A DNA stretch of 64,000 bases from positions 1-64,000 of the forward strand of contig CAIQAB010000032.1 of assembly GCA_903869675.1 (NCBI GenBank). Direction: 5' to 3'. Under the pieces are notes generated by a model, which did no database searches, was not told where the DNA came from, and saw nothing but the letters and a program-made list of their open reading frames with translations. The translations under genes were made by a program, and so were the position numbers. Shown here one piece after another: positions 34,609 to 44,810 of the stretch. Numbering within the stretch: the first letter of the stretch is position 1; each line of letters starts with the position of its first letter. The DNA comes from an uncultured Verrucomicrobiota bacterium. GTDB taxonomy: Bacteria; Verrucomicrobiota; Verrucomicrobiia; Opitutales; Opitutaceae.

Positions 34609-36132
34609 ATGAGCACCGTCCTCGCCCAAATCGAATCGCAGATCGCCAAGCTCTCGTCCAAGGCTGTCCGCAAGAACACCGGCGTCATCACGACCGTCGC
34701 CGACGGCGTCGCCAAGGTCTCCGGCCTCTCCGAGGTGATGTATAACGAGATGGTCGCCTTCCCCGGCGGCGTCATCGGCATCGCCCTTAACCTCGGCGAA
34801 GACGAGGTTGGCTGCGTTATCCTCGGCGACGTTTCCCAGCTGAAGCAGGGTGACGAAGTCCAGACCACCGGCAAACTGCTTTCCGTCCCCGTCGGCAAGG
34901 GCCTGCTCGGCCGCGTAGTCGACGCCCTCGGCAACGCCGTGGATGGCAAAGGCCCCATCGCCTCCTCCGAGTCCTATCCGGTCGAGAAAATCGCCCCCGG
35001 CATCATGGCCCGTAAGTCGGTCAGCCAGCCTCTCTTCACCGGCATCATGGCCATCGACTCCATGATTCCGATCGGCCGCGGTCAACGCGAGTTGATCATC
35101 GGCGACCGCGGCACGGGTAAGACCACCATCGCGATCGACACCATCATCAACCAGGCGAACATCAACCGCGTGGGCCTCGCCAGCGGCGACCCTAAGTTCC
35201 GTCCCGTCTACTCCATCTACGTCGCCATCGGCCAGAAGAACTCCAATATCGTCCGCACCATCGCCGCCCTTGAGGCCGCCGGCGCGCTCGAGTTCACCTG
35301 TATCGTCGCCGCCCCCGCCGCCGATAATCCCGCCAACCAATACCTCGCTCCCTACTCCGGCGCCGCCATCGGCGAGTGGTTCATGGAAAACGGTATGGAT
35401 GCCCTCATTGTTTACGATGATCTCTCCAAGCACGCCGTCGCCTACCGCCAGATTTCGCTCATCCTGAAGCGCCCCTCCGGACGCGAAGCCTATCCCGGCG
35501 ATGTGTTCTACCTCCACTCCCGCCTGCTTGAGCGCGCCGCCCGCCTTGACGGCAAGGGCTCGCTCACCGCCCTGCCCATCATCGAGACCCTTGCCGGTGA
35601 CGTTTCGGCTTACATTCCGACCAACGTGATCTCGATCACCGACGGTCAGATCTTCCTTGAAACCGATCTCTTTAACCAAGGCATCCGCCCCGCCGTGTCG
35701 GTCGGTCTCTCCGTCTCGCGCGTCGGCTCCGCCGCCCAGATCAAGGCCACCAAGCAGGTCGGCGGCAAACTCAAGGGCGAGCTCGCCCAGTTCCGCGAGC
35801 TGGCCGCCTTCGCCCAGTTCGGCTCCGACCTCGACGCCAAGACCAAGGCCCAGCTCGACCGCGGCTCCCGCATCGTGGAGCTGTTTAAACAGCCCGCCTT
35901 CAGCCCGATCTCCATCGAGCTCCAGGTTGTCACCATCTACGCCCTGCAAAAGGGTTACTACGACACCGCCGACTTGAAGAAGGTCACCGCCACCTCCGTC
36001 TCCATCCGCGAGTTCTTCAAGGCCCGCCAGGATGCCCTCCTCACCGAGATCCGCACGAAGGCCGCCCTCGATAAGGACCTCGAGGCCAAGATCGTCGCCG
36101 CCCTCGACGCCTGGAAGAGCACGGCCGCCTGA
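34609..36132 (+). CDS. atpA: ATP synthase F1 subunit alpha
   Basis: Non-catalytic nucleotide-binding subunit, 507 residues. The P-loop reads GDRGTGKT, where most alpha subunits have GDRQTGKT. Also visible are [26 protein letters not shown] and the signature [14 protein letters not shown]. It starts [15 protein letters not shown], consistent with the delta-binding N-terminal helix. Confidence 0.97.
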   Translation: MSTVLAQIESQIAKLSSKAVRKNTGVITTVADGVAKVSGLSEVMYNEMVAFPGGVIGIALNLGEDEVGCVILGDVSQLKQGDEVQTTGKLLSVPVGKGLLGRVVDALGNAVDGKGPIASSESYPVEKIAPGIMARKSVSQPLFTGIMAIDSMIPIGRGQRELIIGDRGTGKTTIAIDTIINQANINRVGLASGDPKFRPVYSIYVAIGQKNSNIVRTIAALEAAGALEFTCIVAAPAADNPANQYLAPYSGAAIGEWFMENGMDALIVYDDLSKHAVAYRQISLILKRPSGREAYPGDVFYLHSRLLERAARLDGKGSLTALPIIETLAGDVSAYIPTNVISITDGQIFLETDLFNQGIRPAVSVGLSVSRVGSAAQIKATKQVGGKLKGELAQFRELAAFAQFGSDLDAKTKAQLDRGSRIVELFKQPAFSPISIELQVVTIYALQKGYYDTADLKKVTATSVSIREFFKARQDALLTEIRTKAALDKDLEAKIVAALDAWKSTAA

Positions 36133-36133
36133 A

Positions 36134-36224
36134 GAAGTAGTGAGTAGCGAGTAGCGAGCATCCCAAGCCACGCCACCCGTAACTCTTAACCTACTCGCTA
36201 CCCACTACCCGCTACTCGCTACTT
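36134..36224. repeat. Intergenic inverted repeat, GTAGCGAG family (atpA-atpG gap)
   Basis: Left arm 36134-36158 (AAGTAGTGAGTAGCGAGTAG and one more unit) and right arm 36191-36224 (CTACTCGCTACCCACTACCC, GCTACTCGCTACTT) are inverted arrays of a 7-8 bp unit. They could fold into a long hairpin filling nearly the whole gap. Confidence 0.8.
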
Positions 36225-36235
36225 CCCTCCCCCTC

Positions 36236-37111
36236 ATGGCATCCACCCGCGATATCCGCCGCCGGATTAAATCCGTCAAAAACACCCGCCAGATCACCAA
36301 GGCGATGGAGTTGGTGGCGGCGTCGAAGATGAAAAAGGCGCAGCAGGCTGCCCTCGCCGGCAACCCCTACGCCCAATTGCTGGCACGCATGCTCGCCCGC
36401 CTAGCGCCCCGCCTCACCGAGGTCCAGCACCCTTTCCTCAACCAGCGCGAGATCAAGACCCGCGGTATTTTGCTTTTGACCACTGACAAAGGTCTCTGCG
36501 GTCCACTCAACGCCAACCTCTTCAAGCTCGTCCTCGAGGTAAAGACCCCGGCCAAATTCTACGCGATCGGCCGCAAGGGCAGCCAGTTCCTCGCCCGCAC
36601 GAAACGCGATCTCGTGGCCGATTTTAGCGTCTCCGACCGCTTGGCCTTCTCCGAGGTAAAGCCCGCCGTGGAATTGATGGTGAAAGCCTATCTCGATGGC
36701 GAAATCGACACCATCGAAGTCATTTACCCGCGCTTCAAAAACACCCTCGTTCAAGAGCCTCAGGTCCGCCCGGTGCTGCCCCTCGCCAACCTCGCCTCCT
36801 TCTTGGCGGCCGCCCAAACCGAGGCCGGCACACCCGCCGATACCAACGATGACCGTGACATGCTTTTTGAACCCTCCGCCAACGAGGTGCTCGAGGCCCT
36901 GATCCCGTTCTACGTCAACCGCCACATTTACCAACTCGTCCTCTCTGCCCGCGCCTCCGAGCATTCCGCCCGCATGGTAGCGATGAAAACCGCCAAGGAT
37001 AACGCCACCAAGCTACTCGGCGAACTCACCCTTGAATACAACAAGGCCCGCCAAGCTGCGATCACGGCCGAGATCCTCGAGATCGCCGCTGCCCAATTCG
37101 CCACCGGCTAA
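36236..37111 (+). CDS. atpG: ATP synthase F1 subunit gamma
   Basis: Central rotor shaft, 291 residues. N-terminal coiled-coil [25 protein letters not shown] and C-terminal helix [29 protein letters not shown] with [11 protein letters not shown] are the two long helices of the family. In frame with no unusual insertions. Confidence 0.96.
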   Translation: MASTRDIRRRIKSVKNTRQITKAMELVAASKMKKAQQAALAGNPYAQLLARMLARLAPRLTEVQHPFLNQREIKTRGILLLTTDKGLCGPLNANLFKLVLEVKTPAKFYAIGRKGSQFLARTKRDLVADFSVSDRLAFSEVKPAVELMVKAYLDGEIDTIEVIYPRFKNTLVQEPQVRPVLPLANLASFLAAAQTEAGTPADTNDDRDMLFEPSANEVLEALIPFYVNRHIYQLVLSARASEHSARMVAMKTAKDNATKLLGELTLEYNKARQAAITAEILEIAAAQFATG

Positions 37112-37113
37112 CC

Positions 37114-38659
<1,546 letters not shown>

Positions 38660-38673
38660 GCAGGAAGTCAGTT

Positions 38674-38738
38674 AACCACGAAAAGCACGAAAACCGGCCC
38701 GCCGGCTCTACTCCGGCTTTTCTTGTTTTTCGTGGTTT
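38674..38738. repeat. Intergenic inverted repeat, AACCACGAAAAGCACGAAAA family (atpD-atpC gap)
   Basis: Left arm 38674-38697 and right arm 38713-38738 (CCGGCTTTTCTTGTTTTTCG then TGGTTT) are complementary with few mismatches. A nested GCCGGC lies in the loop. Together they take up most of the 94-bp gap. Confidence 0.8.
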
Positions 38739-38753
38739 CATAAAATCCGTCCC

Positions 38754-39164
38754 ATGCCTCTCACCCTAGAAATCGTCACCCCCGAAGCCCGGGTCTACTC
38801 CGACACCATCGATACCGTGGTCATCCCCACGACCGAGGGCGAGATCGGCATCTTACCCGGGCACATCCCGCTGCTCACCCGCGTGGCTGATGGCGAACTA
38901 CGCGTGACTAAGGGCGGCGTGGAGTCTCACCTAGCCATCGGCGGCGGCTTCGCCCAGATCGAAGGCGATACCGTCTCCGTGCTGGCCGAACAGGCCATTA
39001 CCGCCGAGAAAATCGACGAAGGCGTGGTCGAGGCCGCCTTGAAGCGCGCCGAGGAGCAACTCAAGGCCGCCCCCCTCAACATCGACACGTCCGAGTTGGA
39101 GCGCCTGCAGGGCGCCATCCGCTTCGCCGGCGTCCAGCTCGCCCTCAAGCGCCGCGTGCGCTGA
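38754..39164 (+). CDS. atpC: ATP synthase F1 subunit epsilon
   Basis: Rotor subunit and regulatory lid, 136 residues. The beta-sandwich N-terminal domain shows EIGILPGHIPLLT and a GGFAQIEGDTVSVLAE segment; a two-helix C-terminal domain follows (KRAEEQLKAAPL). Last gene of the atp operon; a strong terminator follows 36 bp later. Confidence 0.95.
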   Translation: MPLTLEIVTPEARVYSDTIDTVVIPTTEGEIGILPGHIPLLTRVADGELRVTKGGVESHLAIGGGFAQIEGDTVSVLAEQAITAEKIDEGVVEAALKRAEEQLKAAPLNIDTSELERLQGAIRFAGVQLALKRRVR

Positions 39165-39200
39165 ATTTATCCAGATAGGGATCTATTGTTTCATGCCATC

Positions 39201-39226
39201 GCCCGCCAAAAATGGCGGGCTTTTTT
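39201..39226 (+). terminator. Rho-independent terminator of the atp operon
   Basis: Perfect stem GCCCGCCA / TGGCGGGC with an AAAA loop followed by six T residues (39221-39226). It lies 36 bp after the atpC stop. Confidence 0.93.
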
Positions 39227-39276
39227 ATGTCCGCATCCTGGGGGGCGCACCGCGCAGGCGGACTTTCGTCCAAAAA

Positions 39277-39363
39277 ATGGTGCCCAGAACAGGACTCGAA
39301 CCTGCACGCCTTTCGGCACACGCCCCTCAAACGTGTGTGTCTACCAATTCCACCATCTGGGCA
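39277..39363 (-). tRNA. tRNA-Leu (anticodon GAG)
   Basis: Minus-strand cloverleaf of 87 nt. Acceptor TGCCCAG pairs with CTGGGCA, followed by an encoded CCA at 39279-39277. The anticodon stem CACGT/GCGTG encloses the loop TTGAGGG (anticodon GAG). A long variable arm (type II, as expected for Leu) and the T-loop GGTTCGAGTCC are present. It faces the atp terminator. Confidence 0.95.
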
Positions 39364-39502
39364 TTGCTAACGGAGAGGAGCGCAGAGCGAGACAATCCGC
39401 GCTTGGACTGACAAGCCCCAAAATCGTTTTTTAGAAAAACCCTTTTGACCCTTTGGCTTCCGCCCCGAAGGTCACTCCCGACGCCTAAGCGCGCCTACTC
39501 GC

Positions 39503-40468
39503 ATGACCTTCGACGATACGCTACAGGCTTTGCTTCGCTCTTACGAGACCCAGGGCGGCATCAACCACCTCGACGGCAGCAACCTGCCTTCCGAGGCCTC
39601 CGTCAATCGGCTCGCCTCCGACGTGATGCACCTGCTTTTCCCGGGCTTTTTCGAGACCGAGCCCCTCACTCGCGAAAACGTGCCAGCCGTCACCCGGCAG
39701 CGACTGGAAAACGTCCGCGAGCGCCTCCGCACTGATCTGGAAAAATCACTCCGCTTCGCCCGGACCACCGACGCCACCCTCGCCCTCAATTCCAGCCCGC
39801 CCGACGTCCAAGCGACCGAAATCGCCGACGCCGTGCTCGCCCGGCTACCCGAGTTGCGCCGCATCGTGCAAACCGACGTGCAGGCCGCCTACGCCGGCGA
39901 TCCAGCCGCGCGTTCCACCGAGGAAATCATCCTCGCCTACCCCTGCGTCCTCGTAATCTCGCTGCAACGCTTCGCCCACGAACTCTACCGCTTGGGCGTC
40001 CCGCTGCTGCCCCGCATGCTCACCGAATACGCCCACGAACGCACCGGCACCGACCTGCACCCCGGCGCGCGCATCGGCGAGTATTTCTTCATCGACCACT
40101 GCACCGGAGTGGTGATCGGCGAGACCGCTACCATCGGCCACCACGTTAAAATCTACCAAGGCGTGACCCTGGGCGCGAAATCCTTCGAGGTCGATTCCGA
40201 CGGTAACCCCGTCAAAGGGGTCAAACGCCACCCCGACATCGGCGACCACGTGACCATCTACGCCCACGCCACCATCCTCGGCGGCGATACCCGCATCGGC
40301 GCCCATTCCGTCGTCGGCGCCAACGTCTGGTTGCTCGAAAGCATCCCGGTAAACAGCATCGCCTATTACAAAAACGAAAACCTGGTCGTCCGTTCACGCA
40401 AAAAACAAGAGGTCGCCGTCGAATGCCGGAAACAGGATGAACTCATGGCCTGGAACTGGTCGATCTAG
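39503..40468 (+). CDS. epsC: Serine O-acetyltransferase (EpsC/CysE family)
   Basis: Acetylates L-serine from acetyl-CoA in the first dedicated step of cysteine synthesis. The protein is 321 residues: an N-terminal helical domain (1-190) and a left-handed beta-helix of hexapeptide repeats. Catalytic-site segments visible are DLHPGARIGEYFFIDHCTGV with the essential His/Asp, VIGETATIGHHVKIYQGVTLGAKSF and the Gly-rich turns DIGDHVTIYAHATILGG. It is longer at the N-terminus than CysE, as in EpsC-type enzymes. Functionally linked to cysI at the other end of the window but not adjacent to it. Confidence 0.9.
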   Translation: MTFDDTLQALLRSYETQGGINHLDGSNLPSEASVNRLASDVMHLLFPGFFETEPLTRENVPAVTRQRLENVRERLRTDLEKSLRFARTTDATLALNSSPPDVQATEIADAVLARLPELRRIVQTDVQAAYAGDPAARSTEEIILAYPCVLVISLQRFAHELYRLGVPLLPRMLTEYAHERTGTDLHPGARIGEYFFIDHCTGVVIGETATIGHHVKIYQGVTLGAKSFEVDSDGNPVKGVKRHPDIGDHVTIYAHATILGGDTRIGAHSVVGANVWLLESIPVNSIAYYKNENLVVRSRKKQEVAVECRKQDELMAWNWSI

Positions 40469-40517
40469 TCCCTGAAACCAGTAGCCCCAAAAACTCAGTC
40501 ACTCCCTCTTCCACTCC

Positions 40518-41582
40518 ATGACCCCCGACCCCTCCCCGATCCTAGGCACGCTCCTCCACACCGTGGGCGCCGCCTCCGCCGCGCTTTGTTACGCGCCGCA
40601 GCGCTACGTCAAAAACTGGAAATGGCAGACCTACTGGCTCGTTCAGGCCGCCGCCTGCTGGCTCGTGCTGCCATGGATTTTTGCCGCCGCGACCATCCCG
40701 CAACTCGGCACCGTGCTCGCCGAGGCCCCCACGGATGCGATGCTGAAATCCTACCTGCTCGGCGCGATCTACGGCGTCGGCGGCATCGCCTTCGGCGCGG
40801 CCATTCGCTACCTCGGGTTCTCGCTCACCTACGCCATCGCCATCGGCCTCTCCTGCGTGCTCGGCACGCTCATCCCGCCCATCGTGGCCGGCAAACTCGG
40901 CGAAACCCTCTCCAACACCGGCGGCGCCTACGTGATCGGCGGCGTGCTCCTCGGAGCCATCGCCACCTTCGTCACCGGCCTCGCCGGCTTCCGCAAGGAA
41001 CGCGAACAAAGCACCGAGGCCGCCGCCACCTCGACCTTCAACCCCCGCCTCGGCCTGCCCATCGTCGTGCTCGCGGGCGTCTTGTCCGCCGTCTTCAGTT
41101 TCTCGCTCGCCGCCGGTCAACCCGTCGCCGACGTCGCCGCGAAATACGGCGCCGGCAATTTCCAGGGCAACGTCATCTACCTCTTCTCCCACTCGGGCGC
41201 GTTCACCACCACGTTGATCTACTGCCTCTGGCTCATCACCCGCGACAAGTCCGCGGGGGAATTCACCTCCGCCGGCGGCGCCAGCCTGGCGCTGAACTAC
41301 GCCTTCTCGGCTCTCACCGGTCTGCTCTGGTATCTGCAGTTTTTCTTCTACGGCCTGGGCCACGTGCGCATGGGCGAGTTCAAATTCTCGAGCTGGGCGA
41401 TCCACATGATTATCCTGATCCTGCTCAGCTGCGGCTTCGGCGTCGCCATCGGCGAATGGAAATCCTGCCGCCCCGCGACCAAGACCATCGTCGCCGCCGC
41501 CATCGCCCTGCTTTTCGCCGCCGTCGGCCTGCTCACCTACGGCAACTACCTCGCGGCACCGCCGGTCGCCGCCGGTCATTGA
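40518..41582 (+). CDS. rhaT: L-rhamnose/H+ symporter
   Basis: Inner-membrane sugar transporter with about ten hydrophobic helices, 354 residues. It keeps the E. coli RhaT layout: N-terminal GAASAALCYAPQRYVKNWKW, middle GIAFGAAIRYLGFSLTYAIAIGLSCVLGT, and the diagnostic GLLWYLQFFFYGLGHVRMG. It fits with the GH78 and GH106 rhamnosidases further right. Starts MTPDPSPILG; the next gene follows after 67 bp on the same strand. Confidence 0.9.
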   Translation: MTPDPSPILGTLLHTVGAASAALCYAPQRYVKNWKWQTYWLVQAAACWLVLPWIFAAATIPQLGTVLAEAPTDAMLKSYLLGAIYGVGGIAFGAAIRYLGFSLTYAIAIGLSCVLGTLIPPIVAGKLGETLSNTGGAYVIGGVLLGAIATFVTGLAGFRKEREQSTEAAATSTFNPRLGLPIVVLAGVLSAVFSFSLAAGQPVADVAAKYGAGNFQGNVIYLFSHSGAFTTTLIYCLWLITRDKSAGEFTSAGGASLALNYAFSALTGLLWYLQFFFYGLGHVRMGEFKFSSWAIHMIILILLSCGFGVAIGEWKSCRPATKTIVAAAIALLFAAVGLLTYGNYLAAPPVAAGH

Positions 41583-41649
41583 TTCGCGGCGACGGGTCTT
41601 CTTCGGGGCGCCATACCCGCGGCTCCGACGCCCAGTCTCCGTTATCGCC

Positions 41650-42804
41650 ATGATCTCGCCCCGCCACCCCGCCCGTCTGCTGGCCGCGCTGCTCGTTTGC
41701 GTGTCGCCGCTCGGCGCCTCCGCCACCCGCCCTGCCACGCCCGAGCGCCCCGCCGTCATCCCGTTCCCGGCGACCGGCAAACCGCGCCTCGTTTCCGGTA
41801 AACTCATGCGCGAACTGCACGAGCAGGTGAAAACGCCCCACAAATATGGCCTCGTCCTTCCCGCTGGCCCCGGCGAAGTGCTCGATTGCCCCAACGTCTT
41901 CCGCCACGGCGGCCGCTGGTTCATGATGTTCGTCGTCAATCAGAACAAGGTCGGCTACGAGACCCACCTCGCCGTCAGCGACGACCTCCTCCACTGGCGA
42001 CGCCTCGGCAAAATCCTGCCCTTCGCCCAACAAGGCTGGGACGCTTGGCAAGCCGACGGCGGCCTCTCGCTCTACGACACCCGCTGGGATGACGCCACCC
42101 ACGAGCTCGGCACCCACGAGGGCCGTTACTGGCTCTCCTACCTCGGCGGCGCGCTCCAGGGCTACGAGACCGACCCGCTTTCCATCGGCCTCGCCCACAC
42201 CGATGATCCCACCGCTCTCCGCGAGTGGACCCGCCTGCCGGAAAATCCCGTTCTCTCCCCTTCTCAGCCCGACACCCGCGACTTCGAGCACACCACGCTC
42301 TACAAAAGCGCCATCGTCCGCGACGAGGCCCGCACCCTCGGCGCGCCCTTTGTCATGGCCTACAACGGCAAGGCCCCGCCCTACGGCCAGGAGAGCATCG
42401 GCCTCGCCATCTCCGACGACCTGCGCGTGTGGCGCCGCCTCGGTCACGGCCCGGTGATCAACAACGTCGGCGCCACGCCTTGGGCGATCAGCGGCGACCC
42501 GCAGCTCGCCAAAATCGGCGACGTGTGGGTGATGTTCTACTTCGGCGCCTTCTGGAAACCGGGTGCCTTCGACACCTTCGCCGCCTCCTACGATCTCGTC
42601 CACTGGACCAAGTGGGACGGCCCCCACCTGGTCGAGCCGAGCGAGCCCTACGACAAACAGTTCGCCCACAAACCCTGGGTCCTGAAACACGAGGGCATCG
42701 TCTACCACTTTTACTGCGCTGTCGGCGACCAAGGCCGCGTCATCGCCCTCGCCACCTCGAAGGACCTGCGCGCCGCCGCAGCCCCAGCCGTCAGCGCCAA
42801 ATAA
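41650..42804 (+). CDS. Exported GH43/GH130-type five-bladed propeller glycosidase
   Basis: Secreted protein, 384 residues, with signal peptide RLLAALLVCVSPLGASA. Propeller blade motifs repeat: CPNVFRHGGRWFMMF, LAVSDDLLHWRRLG, GRYWLSYLGG, LAISDDLRVWRRLG, WAISGDPQLAKIGDVWVMFYF, AASYDLVHWTKW. Candidate catalytic acids are DCPN (first blade) and the late GDP and HKPWV segments, but the family (GH43, GH117 or GH130 relatives) cannot be settled by eye. It lies 67 bp downstream of rhaT and probably acts on a rhamnose- or pectin-derived substrate outside the inner membrane. Confidence 0.7.
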   Translation: MISPRHPARLLAALLVCVSPLGASATRPATPERPAVIPFPATGKPRLVSGKLMRELHEQVKTPHKYGLVLPAGPGEVLDCPNVFRHGGRWFMMFVVNQNKVGYETHLAVSDDLLHWRRLGKILPFAQQGWDAWQADGGLSLYDTRWDDATHELGTHEGRYWLSYLGGALQGYETDPLSIGLAHTDDPTALREWTRLPENPVLSPSQPDTRDFEHTTLYKSAIVRDEARTLGAPFVMAYNGKAPPYGQESIGLAISDDLRVWRRLGHGPVINNVGATPWAISGDPQLAKIGDVWVMFYFGAFWKPGAFDTFAASYDLVHWTKWDGPHLVEPSEPYDKQFAHKPWVLKHEGIVYHFYCAVGDQGRVIALATSKDLRAAAAPAVSAK

Positions 42805-42876
42805 ACGGCGCCAATCTCGATTGCCGCTTTTAATCCCGCGTGAGGAAACACCTCCCGCGCGGTCGAATCACCAGCC

Positions 42877-44739
42877 ATGAGTTCCCCTTCCCGCCTTGTT
42901 CCGCTCTGCGCCGGCCTCGCCCTCGGCTCCGCCGCCACCTGGGCATTCCTGCATCTCCACCCGATCCCGCCCACCGCCGCCTCCGCCCTGCCCGCTCCCC
43001 GTTCCTCGCTCCCCGCCGGTTTCCCCGCGCCCCCTCCTCCACCCCCTCGTCTCGCCGACCCCGAGGCCACGACCGCCCTCGACGCCTTCCTCGCCCTTCC
43101 CGCGCTTGGGGACGACGCGACCGAATCCGCCGCCATCGAGCGCGCCGACCGGCTGCGTGCCCTGCTCACCCTTCTTCCCTCCGACAATCTCGCCCAACTC
43201 CTAGCCGCCACCGCCGATCGTCGCGGCCGCCCCGAAGATCGCCTGCGCCGTATCGCCTTCGATGCCTGGGCCGAGCTCGCCGCTCCCGCCGCCGCGCGCT
43301 GGGCCGCCGCGCTCGAAACATCCTCGGCCATCGACGCCACCACCCGCGCCTGGCTCACCGCCCAAGCCGTCATCACTTGGTCACGCTCCGATCTCGACGC
43401 GGCCTACGCCTGGGCGGCCGCCCTTCCCGCCGACCTCGCCCGTCACGTGTGCGGGGAACTCCTCGCGGACCTCGCCGCCACCGATCCTCGCCGCGCCCTC
43501 GCGCTAGCCCGCTCCGGCGACGCGGATCTGTTTACCGCTGTCAAAGCCGGGCTCTTCCATGTCTGGCTCGCCCACGATCCCGCCGCCGCCTTCGCCACGC
43601 TCGGCGAAGATGTTTTTTCACAGACCGGCGACGCGTCCCGGGGCTTGCCCCGAGATTTCGCCCGCTGGGCCGCGCGCGATCCCCAGGCCGCCCTCATCTG
43701 GTTCAACTCCCATGCCTCCGCCCACGCGAGCCAGCTGGTTGATCTCCTCGACAAGTGCGCCGATTGCGACCCGCCGATCAATTTTGCACCGTTTGCCGAT
43801 ACCCTGACCGAATTCGCGCGGAAAAACCCCGGGGATGGTTCTTTGGGTTATTTTTTCCGCAACTGGCTGGGCCAGGACTCCACCGTCGCCCTGCGCTGGC
43901 TCGATACCCTGCCCGACGCCGCCGTGCGCGCCGCCGTGCTCGCCTACTCCGTCCGTATCGAATCCACCAACCATCCCGAGCGCGCCCTCGGGCTCATCCT
44001 CCTCCTGCCGCCAGGCGATGCGCGCGACCAAGCCTACACCCGCCTCTTCGCGCTCTGGAGCCTCCGGTCGCCCGACGCAGCCCTGGCCTGGCTCGAAAAC
44101 CCCGCCTCCGGCCCGCTCGCCGACTCCCCGGCCGCTCAAATCGCCCGCGCCGAGGCGCTCCCGCTGCGTTCCCCCGAGGCCGCGCTCGAGCTTTGGGGCA
44201 AACTCGCCTCCGACGATGATCGCCGGCAAGCCGCGCCCGGCCTCGCCCGCAACTGGGCCATCAGCGAGCCCGACGCAGCCGCCGCCTGGCTTTTTACCCA
44301 GATCCCCGAAGGCCTCAACTTCGACGAGGCCTCCACCGCCGCGCTCAGCCCCGCCGAAAGCGAAGCCATGTCGTCGCTCCTCGAGCCTTACACATCGCAC
44401 TTTTACTTCTACAGCCAGGCCAGCGCCACCTGGATCGCCCGCGATCCCGCCGGCTTCGTCGCGTGGGCCGAAAGCCTTCCCAGCGCCACCCAGCAACGCA
44501 GCGCCCTCTCCAGCCTGACGTGGACCAAACCCTCCGGCATGCCTGCTCATTTCGAAGATAGTCCCGATCCCTCCGCGCGCCTTGCCGTGGTGGCCACGCT
44601 TAAAACCCCCGACCTCCGCGACGCCCTCCTGCGCGACTCCCTCGCCGGCTGGACAAGCTTCGATGCCGTCGCCGCCCGCCGCTGGGCCGCCTCGCATGGC
44701 GCCGAATCGCTCCTGCCCGCCGCAAAAAACGCGCCTTGA
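42877..44739 (+). CDS. Secreted/anchored helical-repeat protein of unknown function (first of tandem pair)
   Basis: I do not recognise a named family. 620 residues, with an N-terminal hydrophobic stretch (RLVPLCAGLALGSAATWAFLHL) that may be a signal anchor. The rest is Ala/Asp/Trp-rich with a repeated ~35-45 residue helical unit of the form W-x3-D-P-x-A-A-x2-W-x3-L-P; copies include WAARDPQAALIWF, WLGQDSTVALRWLDTLP, WAISEPDAAAAWL and WIARDPAGFVAWAESLP. Such units suggest an alpha-solenoid scaffold. The next gene is a diverged duplicate. The context (rhaT, propeller glycosidase, GH95) ties it to a carbohydrate locus. Confidence 0.75.
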   Translation: MSSPSRLVPLCAGLALGSAATWAFLHLHPIPPTAASALPAPRSSLPAGFPAPPPPPPRLADPEATTALDAFLALPALGDDATESAAIERADRLRALLTLLPSDNLAQLLAATADRRGRPEDRLRRIAFDAWAELAAPAAARWAAALETSSAIDATTRAWLTAQAVITWSRSDLDAAYAWAAALPADLARHVCGELLADLAATDPRRALALARSGDADLFTAVKAGLFHVWLAHDPAAAFATLGEDVFSQTGDASRGLPRDFARWAARDPQAALIWFNSHASAHASQLVDLLDKCADCDPPINFAPFADTLTEFARKNPGDGSLGYFFRNWLGQDSTVALRWLDTLPDAAVRAAVLAYSVRIESTNHPERALGLILLLPPGDARDQAYTRLFALWSLRSPDAALAWLENPASGPLADSPAAQIARAEALPLRSPEAALELWGKLASDDDRRQAAPGLARNWAISEPDAAAAWLFTQIPEGLNFDEASTAALSPAESEAMSSLLEPYTSHFYFYSQASATWIARDPAGFVAWAESLPSATQQRSALSSLTWTKPSGMPAHFEDSPDPSARLAVVATLKTPDLRDALLRDSLAGWTSFDAVAARRWAASHGAESLLPAAKNAP

Positions 44740-44770
44740 ACTCCATGCTCCGCCCCCGCCCCCCTCCCCG

Positions 44771-44804
44771 CCATTGGTCATTCGGCATTCGTCATTGGTC
44801 ATTT
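44771..44804. repeat. Tandem 'CATTGGTCATT/CATTCGTCATT' repeat
   Basis: Four variants of a 7-10 bp unit (CATTGGT, CATTCGG, CATTCGT, CATTGGT, CATTT) fill the gap between the tandem paralogs. When translated it gives HWSFGIRHWSF on the plus strand and MTNDECRMTN on the minus, a phrase I recall seeing as spurious ORFs in other genomes. This is the reason for placing the start of the following gene downstream of it. Confidence 0.7.
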
Positions 44805-44810
44805 CACCAA

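Noticed and set aside
34534-36171. Minus-strand open frame of 545 codons over atpA
   Set aside because: Antisense shadow of the conserved atpA; no recognisable motif.
36134-36224. CRISPR array
   Set aside because: Units are only 7-8 bp and arranged as inverted arms without spacers; no cas genes in the window.
39186-39434. Small + strand ORFs over the tRNA (e.g. containing RTGLEP)
   Set aside because: Classic false translation of tRNA-Leu antisense.
40542-41939. Minus-strand open frame of 465 codons over rhaT
   Set aside because: Antisense to the clear RhaT sequence; low-complexity translation.
44736-44810. N-terminal extension of the second repeat paralog
   Set aside because: It would translate the intergenic CATTGGTCATT repeat; the GTG at 44811 gives a signal anchor like that of the paralog.
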